Positions 1 to 7,192 of a DNA stretch of 19,875 nt are shown here, one piece after another (positions within the stretch are counted from its first letter, which is position 1; the number at the start of each line of letters is the position of its first letter). The stretch comes from JAKOQB01 sp036824465. GTDB lineage: Bacteria; Pseudomonadota; Gammaproteobacteria; Burkholderiales; Burkholderiaceae_F. Made by a program: the position numbers and the translations under genes. The stretch is taken from positions 1 to 19,875 of the forward strand of contig DAITAC010000078.1 of the NCBI GenBank assembly GCA_036824465.1, in the 5' to 3' direction. The notes under the pieces were generated by a model. The model was not told where the DNA came from. It worked only from the letters and a program-made list of their open reading frames with translations, and searched no databases.

Positions 1-95
1 GCGCCGCGCCGTGCCGATAGATGGAACACGTGCGGCGTCGCCGCGTATTGACCGTGTGCCACCTTGCGGCCGGTCGACTGACTGCAAACCCGCTC

Positions 96-2990
96 ATGAA
101 CCTGCGCGATTCTTTTCTCACTGACGCTCAGTCCGCCTCCTTGCTCGACGAGCCGGCGGCATCGACGCGCGCACAGGCGCTGCTGGAGGCGGTCACCCGC
201 GTCCAGGCGGCCTTCCTGGCGACGACCAAGACGCAGCCCGTGTTCGCCGAGCTGCTCGATGCATTGGCTGCATTCGGCGAGAGCCCGCTCGGCTTCGTTG
301 GCGAAGTGCTGTTCGACTCGGACAAACGCCCTTATCTGAAGATTTGTGCGAGCAGCGATATGACGGGCGATTTGACCGCGCTCGCAACCGACCGCCGTCG
401 CGGTGATGCAGGAGCAGAGTGCCGCGACCTCGATACGCTGCTGGGTGCGTCATTGCGGACGGGCGAGGTGGTGATCGTCAACGACCCGGCGAACGATCCG
501 CGTGCGACAGGTCTGCCAGCGGGCCATCCGCCGCTCACCGCCTTCGTCGGCATTCCGCTTGAACATGACGGCCGCCTGATCGGCGTGATCGGACTGGCCA
601 ACCGCGCCGGCGGCTATTCCGACCGCTGGCTGGCGCACCTGCAGCCGCTGCTCCAAACGGCGCGCACCCTGATGGTCGCCATTCGCGCACGCGCGGAGCG
701 CGACCAGATTGAACTGTCGCTCGAGCGCTCTGGCGATCAGTTGCGGCTGGCGCGCGAACGGGCCGAACGCACCGAACTGCAGTTGCGCTCGGCGATCGAG
801 TCGCTCGACGAGGGATTCGTGCTGTTCGACCGGGACGATCGGCTCGTCATCTGCAACACGCGCTATCTCGACTTCTACCGTGAATCGAGCGACCTGATCC
901 GCACCGGGATTACATTCGAGGACCTGCTGCGTGGCAGGGTGGAGCGCGGGCAATATCCCGAGGCCGCCGGCCGCGAGGAGGATTGGATTCAGCGGCGACT
1001 GGCGGCGCATCGCCGCGCGAATGTGGTGATGGAACACCGGTTTCCGGACGGGACCTGGCTGCGGATCACCGAGCGGCGCACGGCCGACGGCGGCTGCGTT
1101 GGCTTCCGCGTCGACATCACGGAACTGAAACGTGCCACCGAGCGCGCCGAGGCCGCGGCGCGTGAACTGCACTCGCAGCAGACCAAGTTCGGCGCCGCGT
1201 TTCGCAACAGCGCGGACTACATGTCGATCGTGCGTCTGTCCGATCGCAAGTTCATCGAAGTCAATGACGCCTTCACGCAGATGAGCGGCTACACACGCGA
1301 GGAGGCGGTGGGCAGGAAGGCTGAAGAACTTGACCTGTGGTGCCACCCGGAGCAGCGCGACCACGTCATGAAGCAACTGCAGGAATCCGGCGTGGTGCGC
1401 GACGTGATGTCGCGACTGCGGCGCAAGGACGGCAAGGAAGTGGAGGTCAGCGTGGCGGCGGCGCTGATCGATATCGGCGACGAGCAGGGCGTGCTGTGGA
1501 CGCTGCGCGACGTGACCGCACAGAAGGCGGCGCTCGAGGCGGTGCGCGCCTCCGAAAACAAGTTCGCGGCGGCGTTTCGCGACAGCGCCGACTGCATGTC
1601 GATCCTGCGGCTGTCCGATCGCACCTTCATCGAGGTCAACGACGCCTTCACGCGCATGACGGGCTACGCGCGCGAGCAGGCCGTCGGCCGCGGCGTAACC
1701 GACCTGTACCTGTGGGTCGAGCCGCGCCAGCGCGAGCAGGCGCTGCGCGCGCTGGAGATCAACCATGGCCACGTGGCGAACTTTCCGTGTCGGTTGCGCC
1801 GGCGTGACGGCACCGTGCTGCATTGCCTGATGTCGGCGTCGATCATCGATGTCGACGGCAAACGCTGCGAGCTGGCCACGCTGCGCGACATCTCCGATCG
1901 CGTGGCCGCGGAAGACGCTTCGAAGCAGCTCAACAAGCAGTTGCAGGCCAGCGTGGCGATGCTGGAGCAGGTCAACCATCAGAACCTCGCGCTGTCGGAA
2001 ATGCGCGACCTGTTGCATACCTGCCAGACCGTCGATGAAGTGCACCGGGTCGCGGCGCACTTCGTCCCCCGGCTCGTGCCCGATACCGTGGGCGCGCTGT
2101 ACCTGATGAGCGGGCGCTCGGCGGCGCTGGAATCGGTGTTCGCATGGGGCGACCAGAAACTGGCGGAGCATGTGTTCGGCGCCGATGCCTGCTGGGCGCT
2201 GCGGCGCGGCCGGCCGTACTTCGTTGCCGATCCGGCGAGCGGCCTGAAGTGCGATCACGTGCATGGCGCGCTGCGCGGCGGCTGCCTGTGCCTGCCGATG
2301 TCGGTGCAGGGCGACGTGCACGGGATCCTGCACCTGCAGTTCGACAGCTTGCCCGACGATGACCCGCTGACGATCGAGAACCGCGAGAACTATCTGCGCA
2401 CGATCACCGAGCACATTGCGCTCGCCATGTCGAACGCGCGCCTGCGCGAGAACCTGCGCCAGCAGGCATCGCGCGATCCGCTCACCGGGCTGATCAATCG
2501 ACGCTCGATGGACGAAAGCTTCGAGCGCGAATTGCGCCGCTGCGCGCGCCGCAAGGCGCCGATGGCATTGATGATGGTCGACATCGATCACTTCAAGCGC
2601 TTCAACGATCAGTATGGGCATGAGGCCGGCGACCATGTGCTGAAGCTGGTGGCCGAGGTCCTGCTCAAATCGGTGCGGTTCGAGGATTACGTCTGCCGCC
2701 ATGGCGGAGAGGAAATGCTGATCCTGCTGCCCGAGGCCGACGCGGCCGCCGTTGCGCAGCGCGCCGAGGTGACGCGCAGTCGAGTGGCGGCACTGGCGCC
2801 GGTGCACCGCGACGTGCCGCTCGGTTCGATCACGATCTCGATCGGCACTGCCGTTTTCCCCGCGCAAGGCGATACGCGCGAGAGCCTGATCCGCGCCGCC
2901 GATGCCGCCCTGTACGAGGCCAAGCGCACCGGCCGCGATCGCGTCGTGGCCGCTGGCGCTCATTCCGCTGACGCTGCAACCGCTGGCTGA
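96..2990 (+). CDS. Soluble multi-sensor diguanylate cyclase (GAF-PAS-PAS-PAS-GAF-GGDEF)
   Basis: Predicted to make cyclic di-GMP from two GTP in response to signals read by its sensor domains. Counting from the ATG at 96 (964 aa), I read a GAF domain at about 30-190, PAS domains at about 231-345, 362-476 and 487-601, a second GAF at about 632-775, and a GGDEF domain at about 785-950. The active-site loop is GGEEM at 870-874, an accepted active variant. The product-inhibition I-site RFED is at 861-864 with the usual five-residue spacing, so feedback inhibition is likely. No signal peptide or membrane segment is visible, so the protein is probably cytoplasmic. The second and third PAS domains are close copies of each other. 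An in-frame ATG at 21 would add 25 arginine-rich residues that do not look like family sequence, and neither start has a clear Shine-Dalgarno, so the start is uncertain. The ligand cannot be read from sequence. Confidence 0.93.
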   Translation: MNLRDSFLTDAQSASLLDEPAASTRAQALLEAVTRVQAAFLATTKTQPVFAELLDALAAFGESPLGFVGEVLFDSDKRPYLKICASSDMTGDLTALATDRRRGDAGAECRDLDTLLGASLRTGEVVIVNDPANDPRATGLPAGHPPLTAFVGIPLEHDGRLIGVIGLANRAGGYSDRWLAHLQPLLQTARTLMVAIRARAERDQIELSLERSGDQLRLARERAERTELQLRSAIESLDEGFVLFDRDDRLVICNTRYLDFYRESSDLIRTGITFEDLLRGRVERGQYPEAAGREEDWIQRRLAAHRRANVVMEHRFPDGTWLRITERRTADGGCVGFRVDITELKRATERAEAAARELHSQQTKFGAAFRNSADYMSIVRLSDRKFIEVNDAFTQMSGYTREEAVGRKAEELDLWCHPEQRDHVMKQLQESGVVRDVMSRLRRKDGKEVEVSVAAALIDIGDEQGVLWTLRDVTAQKAALEAVRASENKFAAAFRDSADCMSILRLSDRTFIEVNDAFTRMTGYAREQAVGRGVTDLYLWVEPRQREQALRALEINHGHVANFPCRLRRRDGTVLHCLMSASIIDVDGKRCELATLRDISDRVAAEDASKQLNKQLQASVAMLEQVNHQNLALSEMRDLLHTCQTVDEVHRVAAHFVPRLVPDTVGALYLMSGRSAALESVFAWGDQKLAEHVFGADACWALRRGRPYFVADPASGLKCDHVHGALRGGCLCLPMSVQGDVHGILHLQFDSLPDDDPLTIENRENYLRTITEHIALAMSNARLRENLRQQASRDPLTGLINRRSMDESFERELRRCARRKAPMALMMVDIDHFKRFNDQYGHEAGDHVLKLVAEVLLKSVRFEDYVCRHGGEEMLILLPEADAAAVAQRAEVTRSRVAALAPVHRDVPLGSITISIGTAVFPAQGDTRESLIRAADAALYEAKRTGRDRVVAAGAHSADAATAG

Positions 2991-3004
2991 TCTGCCGTCG
3001 ATCC

Positions 3005-3021
3005 GGCGCGGATTGCGCGCC
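3005..3021 (+). terminator. GC hairpin after the diguanylate cyclase
   Basis: A six-base-pair GC stem (GGCGCG and CGCGCC, loop of five) begins 14 bases after the stop codon. No T run follows, so it may only stabilise the 3' end or be chance in GC-rich DNA. Confidence 0.3.
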
Positions 3022-3113
3022 GTCAACACCTTCCGTCGCTCGCGTTCTAGATTGACGCCAGACGAATAACGCGCACCGGCGCTCCGTGCCGGCTGCGCTA
3101 ATGGGGGATGACC

Positions 3114-4775
3114 ATGTCAACGATGGCGAAGCCGGCGACGCCGGCACGCGGCGAGCTGCCGCATAACACTGCACTGTTGCGCGACCCGGCGCTGAACAAG
3201 GGCACCGCGTTCACGGAAGCCGAACGCGATGCGCTCGGCCTGCGCGGACTGCTGCCGCCGCATGTGGCCACGCCGGCGGAGCAGGAAGCGCGCGTGATGG
3301 AAAACCTGAACCGGCTGAAGGTGCCGCTGAACAAGTACGTCGCGCTCGAGGCGCTGCACGACCGCAACGAGACGCTGTTCTACCGCGTGGTGATCAACCA
3401 CATCGACGAGATGATGCCGATCATCTACACGCCGACCGTCGGGCTGGCGTGCCAGCAGTTCGGCCATATCTACCGCCGTCCGCGCGGCATGTACATCAGC
3501 GCGGCCGACCGCGGCCGCATCGCCGATGTGCTGATCAACTGGCCGACGCGCGAAGTCGACATCATCGTGGTGACGGATGGTGAGCGCATCCTGGGACTGG
3601 GCGACCTGGGCGCCAACGGCATGGGCATTCCGATCGGCAAGCTGGCGCTGTACACCGCCTGCGCCGGCATCCATCCGCAGCGCTGCCTGCCGGTGGTGTT
3701 CGACGTCGGCACCAACACGGAATCGATCCTCACCGATCCGTTGTATCTCGGCCTGAAGCAGAAACGGCTCAAGGGCGACGAGTACGACACGCTGATCGAC
3801 GAATTCGTGCTCGCGGCGCAGAAGGTGTTCCCGGGCGTGCTGATCCAGTTCGAGGATTTTGCCAATCACCACGCGTTCCACCTGCTCGAGCGCTATCGGC
3901 ATCGTGTGCCGTGCTTCAACGACGACATCCAGGGCACGGCATCAGTGACGGTCGCGGGCCTGCTGTCGGCGCTGCGTGCGACGAAGAGTCGGCTGGATGA
4001 GCATCGCTTCCTTTTCCTCGGCGCCGGCGAAGCGGCGACCGGAATCGCCGATCTGATCTGCGCGGCACTGGTCGACGGCGGAACGCCGGTGGCGGCCGCG
4101 CGCGCAAAGAACTGGCTGTTCGACAGCAAGGGACTCGTCATCGGCGATCGCACCGACCTCGTGGCGCACAAGAAGCCGTACGCGCACGCGCACGCGCCCG
4201 TGACCGACTTCGTCGCCGCGATCGAAGCGCTCAAGCCCACCGCGATCATCGGTGTGGCCGCCACCGGTGGCGCCTTCACCGAGCCGGTACTGCGCACGAT
4301 GGCGCGACTGAATGCACAGCCAATCATCTTTGCGCTGTCGAATCCGACCTCGAAGAGCGAATGCACCGCGGCGCAGGCCTATCGCTGCACCGACGGACGC
4401 GCGCTCTTTGCATCCGGCAGCCCGTTCGATCCGGTGACGTTCAACGACAAGACCTACGTGCCGCGCCAGGGCAACAACTCATACGTGTTCCCCGGCGTCG
4501 GTCTCGGCGCCATCGTCACCCGCGCGCGCGAAGTGACCGATGAGATGTTCCTCGCCGCCGCACGCTCGCTCGCCTCGCAGGTCAAGGAATCCGATCTCGC
4601 GCAGGGCAGCCTGTACCCACCGCTAAGCACGGTGCGCGATGTCTCCGCGCATATCGGCGCGGCGGTGGCGGAAGTCGCTTATGCGCGCGGACTCGCCGGC
4701 AAGCCGCGCCCGGCCAATGTGCTGGCCGATGTGCGCGCGGCGATGTACGAGCCGGTCTATCCGAGTTACTCGTAG
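3114..4775 (+). CDS. maeA: NAD-dependent malic enzyme (oxaloacetate-decarboxylating)
   Basis: Oxidatively decarboxylates L-malate to pyruvate and CO2, making NADH; cytoplasmic. At 553 aa it is close to E. coli MaeA and shows the family signatures along its length. These are YTPTVG with the catalytic Tyr at 105, the GDLGANGMGIPIGK block with the catalytic Lys at 176, metal ligands Glu247 and Asp248 (QFEDF) and Asp271 (CFNDDIQGT), the NAD-binding FLGAGEAATG at 301-310, and LSNPTS at 408-413. I chose the ATG at 3114 because GGGGG at 3103-3107 sits six bases upstream; an in-frame ATG at 3108 would have no room for a ribosome site. There is no phosphotransacetylase-like extension, so this is not the MaeB type. 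NAD rather than NADP use is inferred from overall similarity to MaeA. Its last 76 bases are repeated twice downstream, but this copy is complete. Confidence 0.95.
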   Translation: MSTMAKPATPARGELPHNTALLRDPALNKGTAFTEAERDALGLRGLLPPHVATPAEQEARVMENLNRLKVPLNKYVALEALHDRNETLFYRVVINHIDEMMPIIYTPTVGLACQQFGHIYRRPRGMYISAADRGRIADVLINWPTREVDIIVVTDGERILGLGDLGANGMGIPIGKLALYTACAGIHPQRCLPVVFDVGTNTESILTDPLYLGLKQKRLKGDEYDTLIDEFVLAAQKVFPGVLIQFEDFANHHAFHLLERYRHRVPCFNDDIQGTASVTVAGLLSALRATKSRLDEHRFLFLGAGEAATGIADLICAALVDGGTPVAAARAKNWLFDSKGLVIGDRTDLVAHKKPYAHAHAPVTDFVAAIEALKPTAIIGVAATGGAFTEPVLRTMARLNAQPIIFALSNPTSKSECTAAQAYRCTDGRALFASGSPFDPVTFNDKTYVPRQGNNSYVFPGVGLGAIVTRAREVTDEMFLAAARSLASQVKESDLAQGSLYPPLSTVRDVSAHIGAAVAEVAYARGLAGKPRPANVLADVRAAMYEPVYPSYS

Positions 4776-4811
4776 CGGAGCGCGCTTGCGAGCGTGGCTG
4801 CGGGAACAAAG

Positions 4812-4846
4812 CCCCTCGCCCTCTGGGAGAGGGGTGGGGGTGAGGG
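4812..4846. repeat. REP-like intergenic hairpin, copy 1
   Basis: A CCCTC-rich half is followed by a GGGAGAGGGG and GGGTGAGGG half. The inner stem is CCCTCT pairing with AGAGGG around a GGG loop, and outer CCCTC and GAGGG blocks can also pair. Short elements of this type are widely scattered between genes in high-GC proteobacteria. It lies 36 bases after the maeA stop, so it may also act as a 3'-end hairpin. The second copy is part of the large repeat. Confidence 0.6.
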
Positions 4847-4850
4847 AAAA

Positions 4851-4990
4851 GCGAGCGCCACTTTGAAGCGTCCACGAGTGTTGCTTTGATCGGGAATCGG
4901 AATAGGTGACAGCGGTGTCTGCCCTACCACCTCGCGCCGATCGTGGTGCTTGTGCCGAAGCTGGTGCGGATGCGGCGGGTGAAGGCCTGA
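4851..4990 (+). pseudogene. Decayed copy of the small membrane-protein gene (orf73), copy 1
   Basis: Two separated blocks match the intact 73-aa gene at 6915-7136. The first, at 4857-4874, encodes ATLKRP, matching GTLKRP in the intact protein. The second, at 4925-4990, encodes YHLAPIVVLVPKLVRM, then a diverged end and a stop, matching YHLAPIVLLVLKLVRM plus a stop. The blocks are in different frames and the first half of the gene is missing, replaced in part by the REP-like hairpin. The intact gene likewise follows a maeA tail, so an ancestral maeA-orf73 pair was probably duplicated and this copy decayed. Confidence 0.75.
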
Positions 4991-5031
4991 GGTTAAAACT
5001 GGCGTTCGGCCCAGGCGCGGCAAGACCAACT

Positions 5032-5256
5032 TCAGTGGTGAAGCAGGAATTCCTCCACGGACATGCCAATGTCCTTGGCAATCTGGCGCAGCAGGATCGG
5101 CGAGATATCGCGCCCTCGGTGAAATGGCACCGTGGTCCCGCGGCCCGACGAATCACGGAACTGGCGGTGCGACCCTCGTTGCCGCACCTCGACAAAACCC
5201 AGGCGAAGCAGGATCGAGACGACTTCCGCCGGTTTCAGAACCGGAACATTGCCCAC
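5032..5256 (-). CDS. hicA: HicA-type mRNA interferase toxin, copy 1
   Basis: A small toxin expected to cut mRNA through a double-stranded-RNA-binding fold, held inactive by HicB. The 74-aa protein shows the HicA pattern: an N-terminal helix ending in LLRLGF, then RQRGSHRQF with the catalytic histidine at 30, then TTVPFHRGRDISPILLRQIAKDIGMS. It starts with GTG three bases after the hicB stop, so the two are probably translationally coupled. Gene order is antitoxin first, the reverse of the classical hicAB order but common in the family. The protein is identical to copy 2 at 6143-6367. Identification is by motif; activity is not shown. Confidence 0.9.
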   Translation of the reverse strand: MGNVPVLKPAEVVSILLRLGFVEVRQRGSHRQFRDSSGRGTTVPFHRGRDISPILLRQIAKDIGMSVEEFLLHH

Positions 5257-5259
5257 CGC

Positions 5260-5469
5260 CTACGCAACCGCGACAGTCTGCACGCCGATGAATTCTGATT
5301 CGAGGTTCGGCTCGCCGTCTTCGAGAAGCATGGCAATCACTTCCTGGAGATTGCGTTGCAGTTCATCAAGGGTTGCGCCTTGCGAATGAGCACCGGGAAA
5401 CCCCGGAACGAAGCCGACATACAGGCCCGTCTGCGGATCGCGCTCGATGACTGCGGAGTAGGTTTTCAT
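5260..5469 (-). CDS. hicB: HicB-type antitoxin, copy 1
   Basis: Antitoxin partner of HicA. The 69-aa protein has the HicB partial RNase-H-like fold signature: MKTYSAVIERD at the N-terminus, then YVGFVPGFPGAHSQGATLDE, and a helix with LQEVIAMLLEDGEP. It is short and ends soon after that fold, with no visible C-terminal helix-turn-helix or ribbon-helix-helix segment. Autorepression by this protein alone is therefore doubtful. The ATG is preceded by a strong ribosome site (AGGAAGG, complement of 5475-5481) and a good promoter at 5499-5527. Confidence 0.9.
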   Translation of the reverse strand: MKTYSAVIERDPQTGLYVGFVPGFPGAHSQGATLDELQRNLQEVIAMLLEDGEPNLESEFIGVQTVAVA

Positions 5470-5498
5470 GATGACCTTCCTGAATCTGGCTCCAGCCG

Positions 5499-5527
5499 AT
5501 TATCGCGCTGCCGTCGGGTACGGGCAA
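5499..5527 (-). promoter_or_regulatory. Sigma70-type promoter for hicBA, copy 1
   Basis: Reading the minus strand, a TTGCCC -35 box (5522-5527) and a GATAAT -10 box (5499-5504) are separated by exactly 17 bases. The predicted start leaves a leader of about 20-25 bases that contains the hicB ribosome site. No experimental support. Confidence 0.55.
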
Positions 5528-5544
5528 AGCGGCCATGCAGTCGA

Positions 5545-5886
5545 CCCGTGCCGTCTTTCTTCGTTGCCGCGATCGAAGCGTTCAAACCCACCGCGGGGGT
5601 CTCGGTGCGATCTTCAGCCGCGCGCGCAAGTGACCGATGAGATGTTTCTTGCAGCCAAGCCGCGCCCGGCCAATGTGCTGGCCGATGTGCGCGCGGCGAT
5701 GTACGAGCCGNNNNNNNNNNNNNNNNNNNNNNNNNNNNNNNNNNNNNNNNNNNNNNNNNNNNNNNNNNNNNNNNNNNNNNNNNNNNNNNNNNNNNNNNNN
5801 NNNNNNNNNNCAAGCCGCGCCCGGCCAATGTGCTGGCCGATGTGCGCGCGGCGATGTACGAGCCGGTCTATCCGAGTTACTCGTAG
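5545..5886 (+). pseudogene. Internally deleted maeA remnant, copy 1 (spans the N gap)
   Basis: Three blocks of maeA are joined. FVAAIEAFKPTA matches maeA residues 366-377. The stretch around EVTDEMFLAA matches residues 473-482. KPRPANVLADVRAAMYEP and onward matches residues 530-553. Two internal stretches of roughly 250 and 140 bases are missing, along with everything before residue 360. Relative to copy 2 this copy has one extra C in the GC run around 5626, which breaks the frame. The gap falls in the last block, and sequence after the gap restarts the same block from its beginning. No function is expected. Confidence 0.8.
5711..5810. other. Assembly gap of 100 Ns
   Basis: Exactly 100 Ns, the usual placeholder for a gap of unknown size. 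The 55 bases before it (5656-5710) are identical to the 55 bases after it (5811-5865), so the contigs probably overlap rather than being separated by 100 bases. Confidence 0.97.
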
Positions 5887-5922
5887 CGGAGCGCGCTTGC
5901 GAGCGTGGCTGCGGGAACAAAG

Positions 5923-5957
5923 CCCCTCGCCCTCTGGGAGAGGGGTGGGGGTGAGGG
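5923..5957. repeat. REP-like intergenic hairpin, copy 2
   Basis: Identical to the element at 4812-4846 and carried as part of repeat unit 2. Confidence 0.6.
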
Positions 5958-5961
5958 AAAA

Positions 5962-6101
5962 GCGAGCGCCACTTTGAAGCGTCCACGAGTGTTGCTTTGA
6001 TCGGGAATCGGAATAGGTGACAGCGGTGTCTGCCCTACCACCTCGCGCCGATCGTGGTGCTTGTGCCGAAGCTGGTGCGGATGCGGCGGGTGAAGGCCTG
6101 A
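5962..6101 (+). pseudogene. Decayed copy of the small membrane-protein gene (orf73), copy 2
   Basis: Identical to the remnant at 4851-4990, with the same ATLKRP and YHLAPIV blocks in different frames. It is duplicated with the surrounding unit and not an independent decay event. Confidence 0.72.
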
Positions 6102-6142
6102 GGTTAAAACTGGCGTTCGGCCCAGGCGCGGCAAGACCAACT

Positions 6143-6367
6143 TCAGTGGTGAAGCAGGAATTCCTCCACGGACATGCCAATGTCCTTGGCAATCTGGCGC
6201 AGCAGGATCGGCGAGATATCGCGCCCTCGGTGAAATGGCACCGTGGTCCCGCGGCCCGACGAATCACGGAACTGGCGGTGCGACCCTCGTTGCCGCACCT
6301 CGACAAAACCCAGGCGAAGCAGGATCGAGACGACTTCCGCCGGTTTCAGAACCGGAACATTGCCCAC
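6143..6367 (-). CDS. hicA: HicA-type mRNA interferase toxin, copy 2
   Basis: Its protein is identical to the toxin at 5032-5256, with the catalytic His30 in the GSHRQF motif and a GTG start three bases after the hicB stop. If both copies exist, either antitoxin should neutralise either toxin. Whether there are really two copies depends on the assembly around 5711-5810. Confidence 0.85.
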   Translation of the reverse strand: MGNVPVLKPAEVVSILLRLGFVEVRQRGSHRQFRDSSGRGTTVPFHRGRDISPILLRQIAKDIGMSVEEFLLHH

Positions 6368-6370
6368 CGC

Positions 6371-6580
6371 CTACGCAACCGCGACAGTCTGCACGCCGAT
6401 GAATTCTGATTCGAGGTTCGGCTCGCCGTCTTCGAGAAGCATGGCAATCACTTCCTGGAGATTGCGTTGCAGTTCATCAAGGGTTGCGCCTTGCGAATGA
6501 GCACCGGGAAACCCCGGAACGAAGCCGACATACAGGCCCGTCTGCGGATCGCGCTCGATGACTGCGGAGTAGGTTTTCAT
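6371..6580 (-). CDS. hicB: HicB-type antitoxin, copy 2
   Basis: Its protein is identical to the antitoxin at 5260-5469, with the same ribosome site and promoter. It sits just before the second maeA remnant, which runs the opposite way. As in copy 1, no DNA-binding C-terminal domain is visible. The same doubt about assembly copy number applies. Confidence 0.85.
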   Translation of the reverse strand: MKTYSAVIERDPQTGLYVGFVPGFPGAHSQGATLDELQRNLQEVIAMLLEDGEPNLESEFIGVQTVAVA

Positions 6581-6609
6581 GATGACCTTCCTGAATCTGG
6601 CTCCAGCCG

Positions 6610-6638
6610 ATTATCGCGCTGCCGTCGGGTACGGGCAA
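6610..6638 (-). promoter_or_regulatory. Sigma70-type promoter for hicBA, copy 2
   Basis: Same boxes as copy 1: TTGCCC (6633-6638) and GATAAT (6610-6615) on the minus strand, 17 bases apart. Confidence 0.55.
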
Positions 6639-6655
6639 AGCGGCCATGCAGTCGA

Positions 6656-6841
6656 CCCGTGCCGTCTTTCTTCGTTGCCGCGATCGAAGCGTTCAAACCC
6701 ACCGCGGGGGTCTCGGTACGATCTTCAGCCGCGCGCGAAGTGACCGATGAGATGTTTCTTGCCGCCAAGCCGCGCCCGGCCAATGTGCTGGCCGATTTGC
6801 GCGCGGCGATGTACGAGCCGGTGTATCCGAGTTACGCGTAG
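6656..6841 (+). pseudogene. Internally deleted maeA remnant, copy 2
   Basis: Same joined blocks as copy 1: FVAAIEAFKPTA, then EVTDEMFLAA, then KPRPANVLADLRAAMYEP, ending PSYA and a TAG stop. In this copy the blocks are in one frame, so the frame is open through both deletion joints. It still lacks the catalytic tyrosine, lysine, metal ligands and NAD-binding loop, so it cannot be an enzyme. It lies directly before the intact orf73, as the maeA tail lies before the orf73 remnant in unit 1. Confidence 0.8.
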
Positions 6842-6864
6842 CGGCTAGCACTCCCGGTGCAACG

Positions 6865-6880
6865 TGTGACACGGCTCACA
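6865..6880. promoter_or_regulatory. Perfect CRP-type site (TGTGA-N6-TCACA)
   Basis: TGTGA at 6865-6869 and TCACA at 6876-6880 are separated by six bases, the consensus of CRP/Vfr-family cAMP-responsive regulators. The centre is about 42 bases upstream of the orf73 ATG at 6915. I see no strong -10 or -35 boxes, which is compatible with an activator-dependent promoter. The regulator is inferred. Confidence 0.5.
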
Positions 6881-6914
6881 GTGGTGACGCGCGCGCCGCT
6901 GCGACAATCGCGGC

Positions 6915-7136
6915 ATGGCCTGGCTCGACCACATTCCGCTCTGGCTGATCGTCGCCGTCGCGATCTGGCTCGCGCTCGCGCCGTTTGTTCCCGAGCCGCA
7001 CCTGACCGAGAAGCTCAGGATGCTCGCGGCCGGCACGCTGAAGCGGCCGATCGACATCTTCGATCTGCTCTATCACCTCGCGCCGATCGTGCTGCTCGTG
7101 CTGAAGCTTGTTCGGATGTGGCAATTGAAAGGTTAA
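6915..7136 (+). CDS. Small conserved membrane protein of unknown function (73 aa)
   Basis: I recognise the type but not a function. It has two probable membrane helices, about residues 8-25 (PLWLIVAVAIWLALAPF) and 50-66 (YHLAPIVLLVLKLVRMW). They are joined by a polar loop with PEPHLTEK and GTLKRPIDIFD. Similar small proteins exist in other proteobacteria, sometimes labelled RND transporter without support. A perfect CRP-type site lies upstream. Partial copies of this gene occur at 4851-4990 and 5962-6101, so this is the intact member of a duplicated family. The ATG has no strong ribosome site. Confidence 0.75.
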   Translation: MAWLDHIPLWLIVAVAIWLALAPFVPEPHLTEKLRMLAAGTLKRPIDIFDLLYHLAPIVLLVLKLVRMWQLKG

Positions 7137-7192
7137 GGGATCGCACGGCCGTTCGCGTCCCGACTGCAGTGGACTGATCCTCTTGCGATGCG

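Larger units (their letters stand above)
4700..5655. repeat. Direct repeat unit 1 (about 956 bp)
   Basis: This unit runs from the last 25 codons of maeA through the orf73 remnant and hicBA to the end of a maeA remnant. It recurs from 5811 (offset 1111 because of 100 Ns). By eye I found no difference until near 5609. After that there is a G/A change, one extra C in the GC run around 5626 and an A/C change at 5653. The next unit starts with the same maeA tail, as expected from a tandem duplication by unequal crossover between two maeA tails. Confidence 0.9.
5811..6765. repeat. Direct repeat unit 2 (about 955 bp)
   Basis: Second copy of the unit at 4700-5655: maeA tail, REP-like hairpin, orf73 remnant, hicBA, hicBA promoter and maeA remnant. 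It is followed at 6766 by a third copy of the maeA tail. That third copy has single-base changes (GATTTGC, GGTGTAT and TACGCG in place of GATGTGC, GGTCTAT and TACTCG), so it is older or under no constraint. Confidence 0.9.

Noticed and set aside
450..3029. 859-codon open frame antisense to the diguanylate cyclase
   Set aside because: Composition is His/Arg/Gln/Ala-rich with no domain; it is the usual open antisense frame of a GC-rich gene.
3052..3057. TTGACG as a -35 box before maeA
   Set aside because: No acceptable -10 box lies 15-19 bases downstream.
6467..6841. 124-codon frame from inside antisense hicB into the maeA remnant
   Set aside because: Its first half is antisense to hicB and the second half is a deleted maeA remnant without catalytic residues; no ribosome site. 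Treated as a pseudogene.
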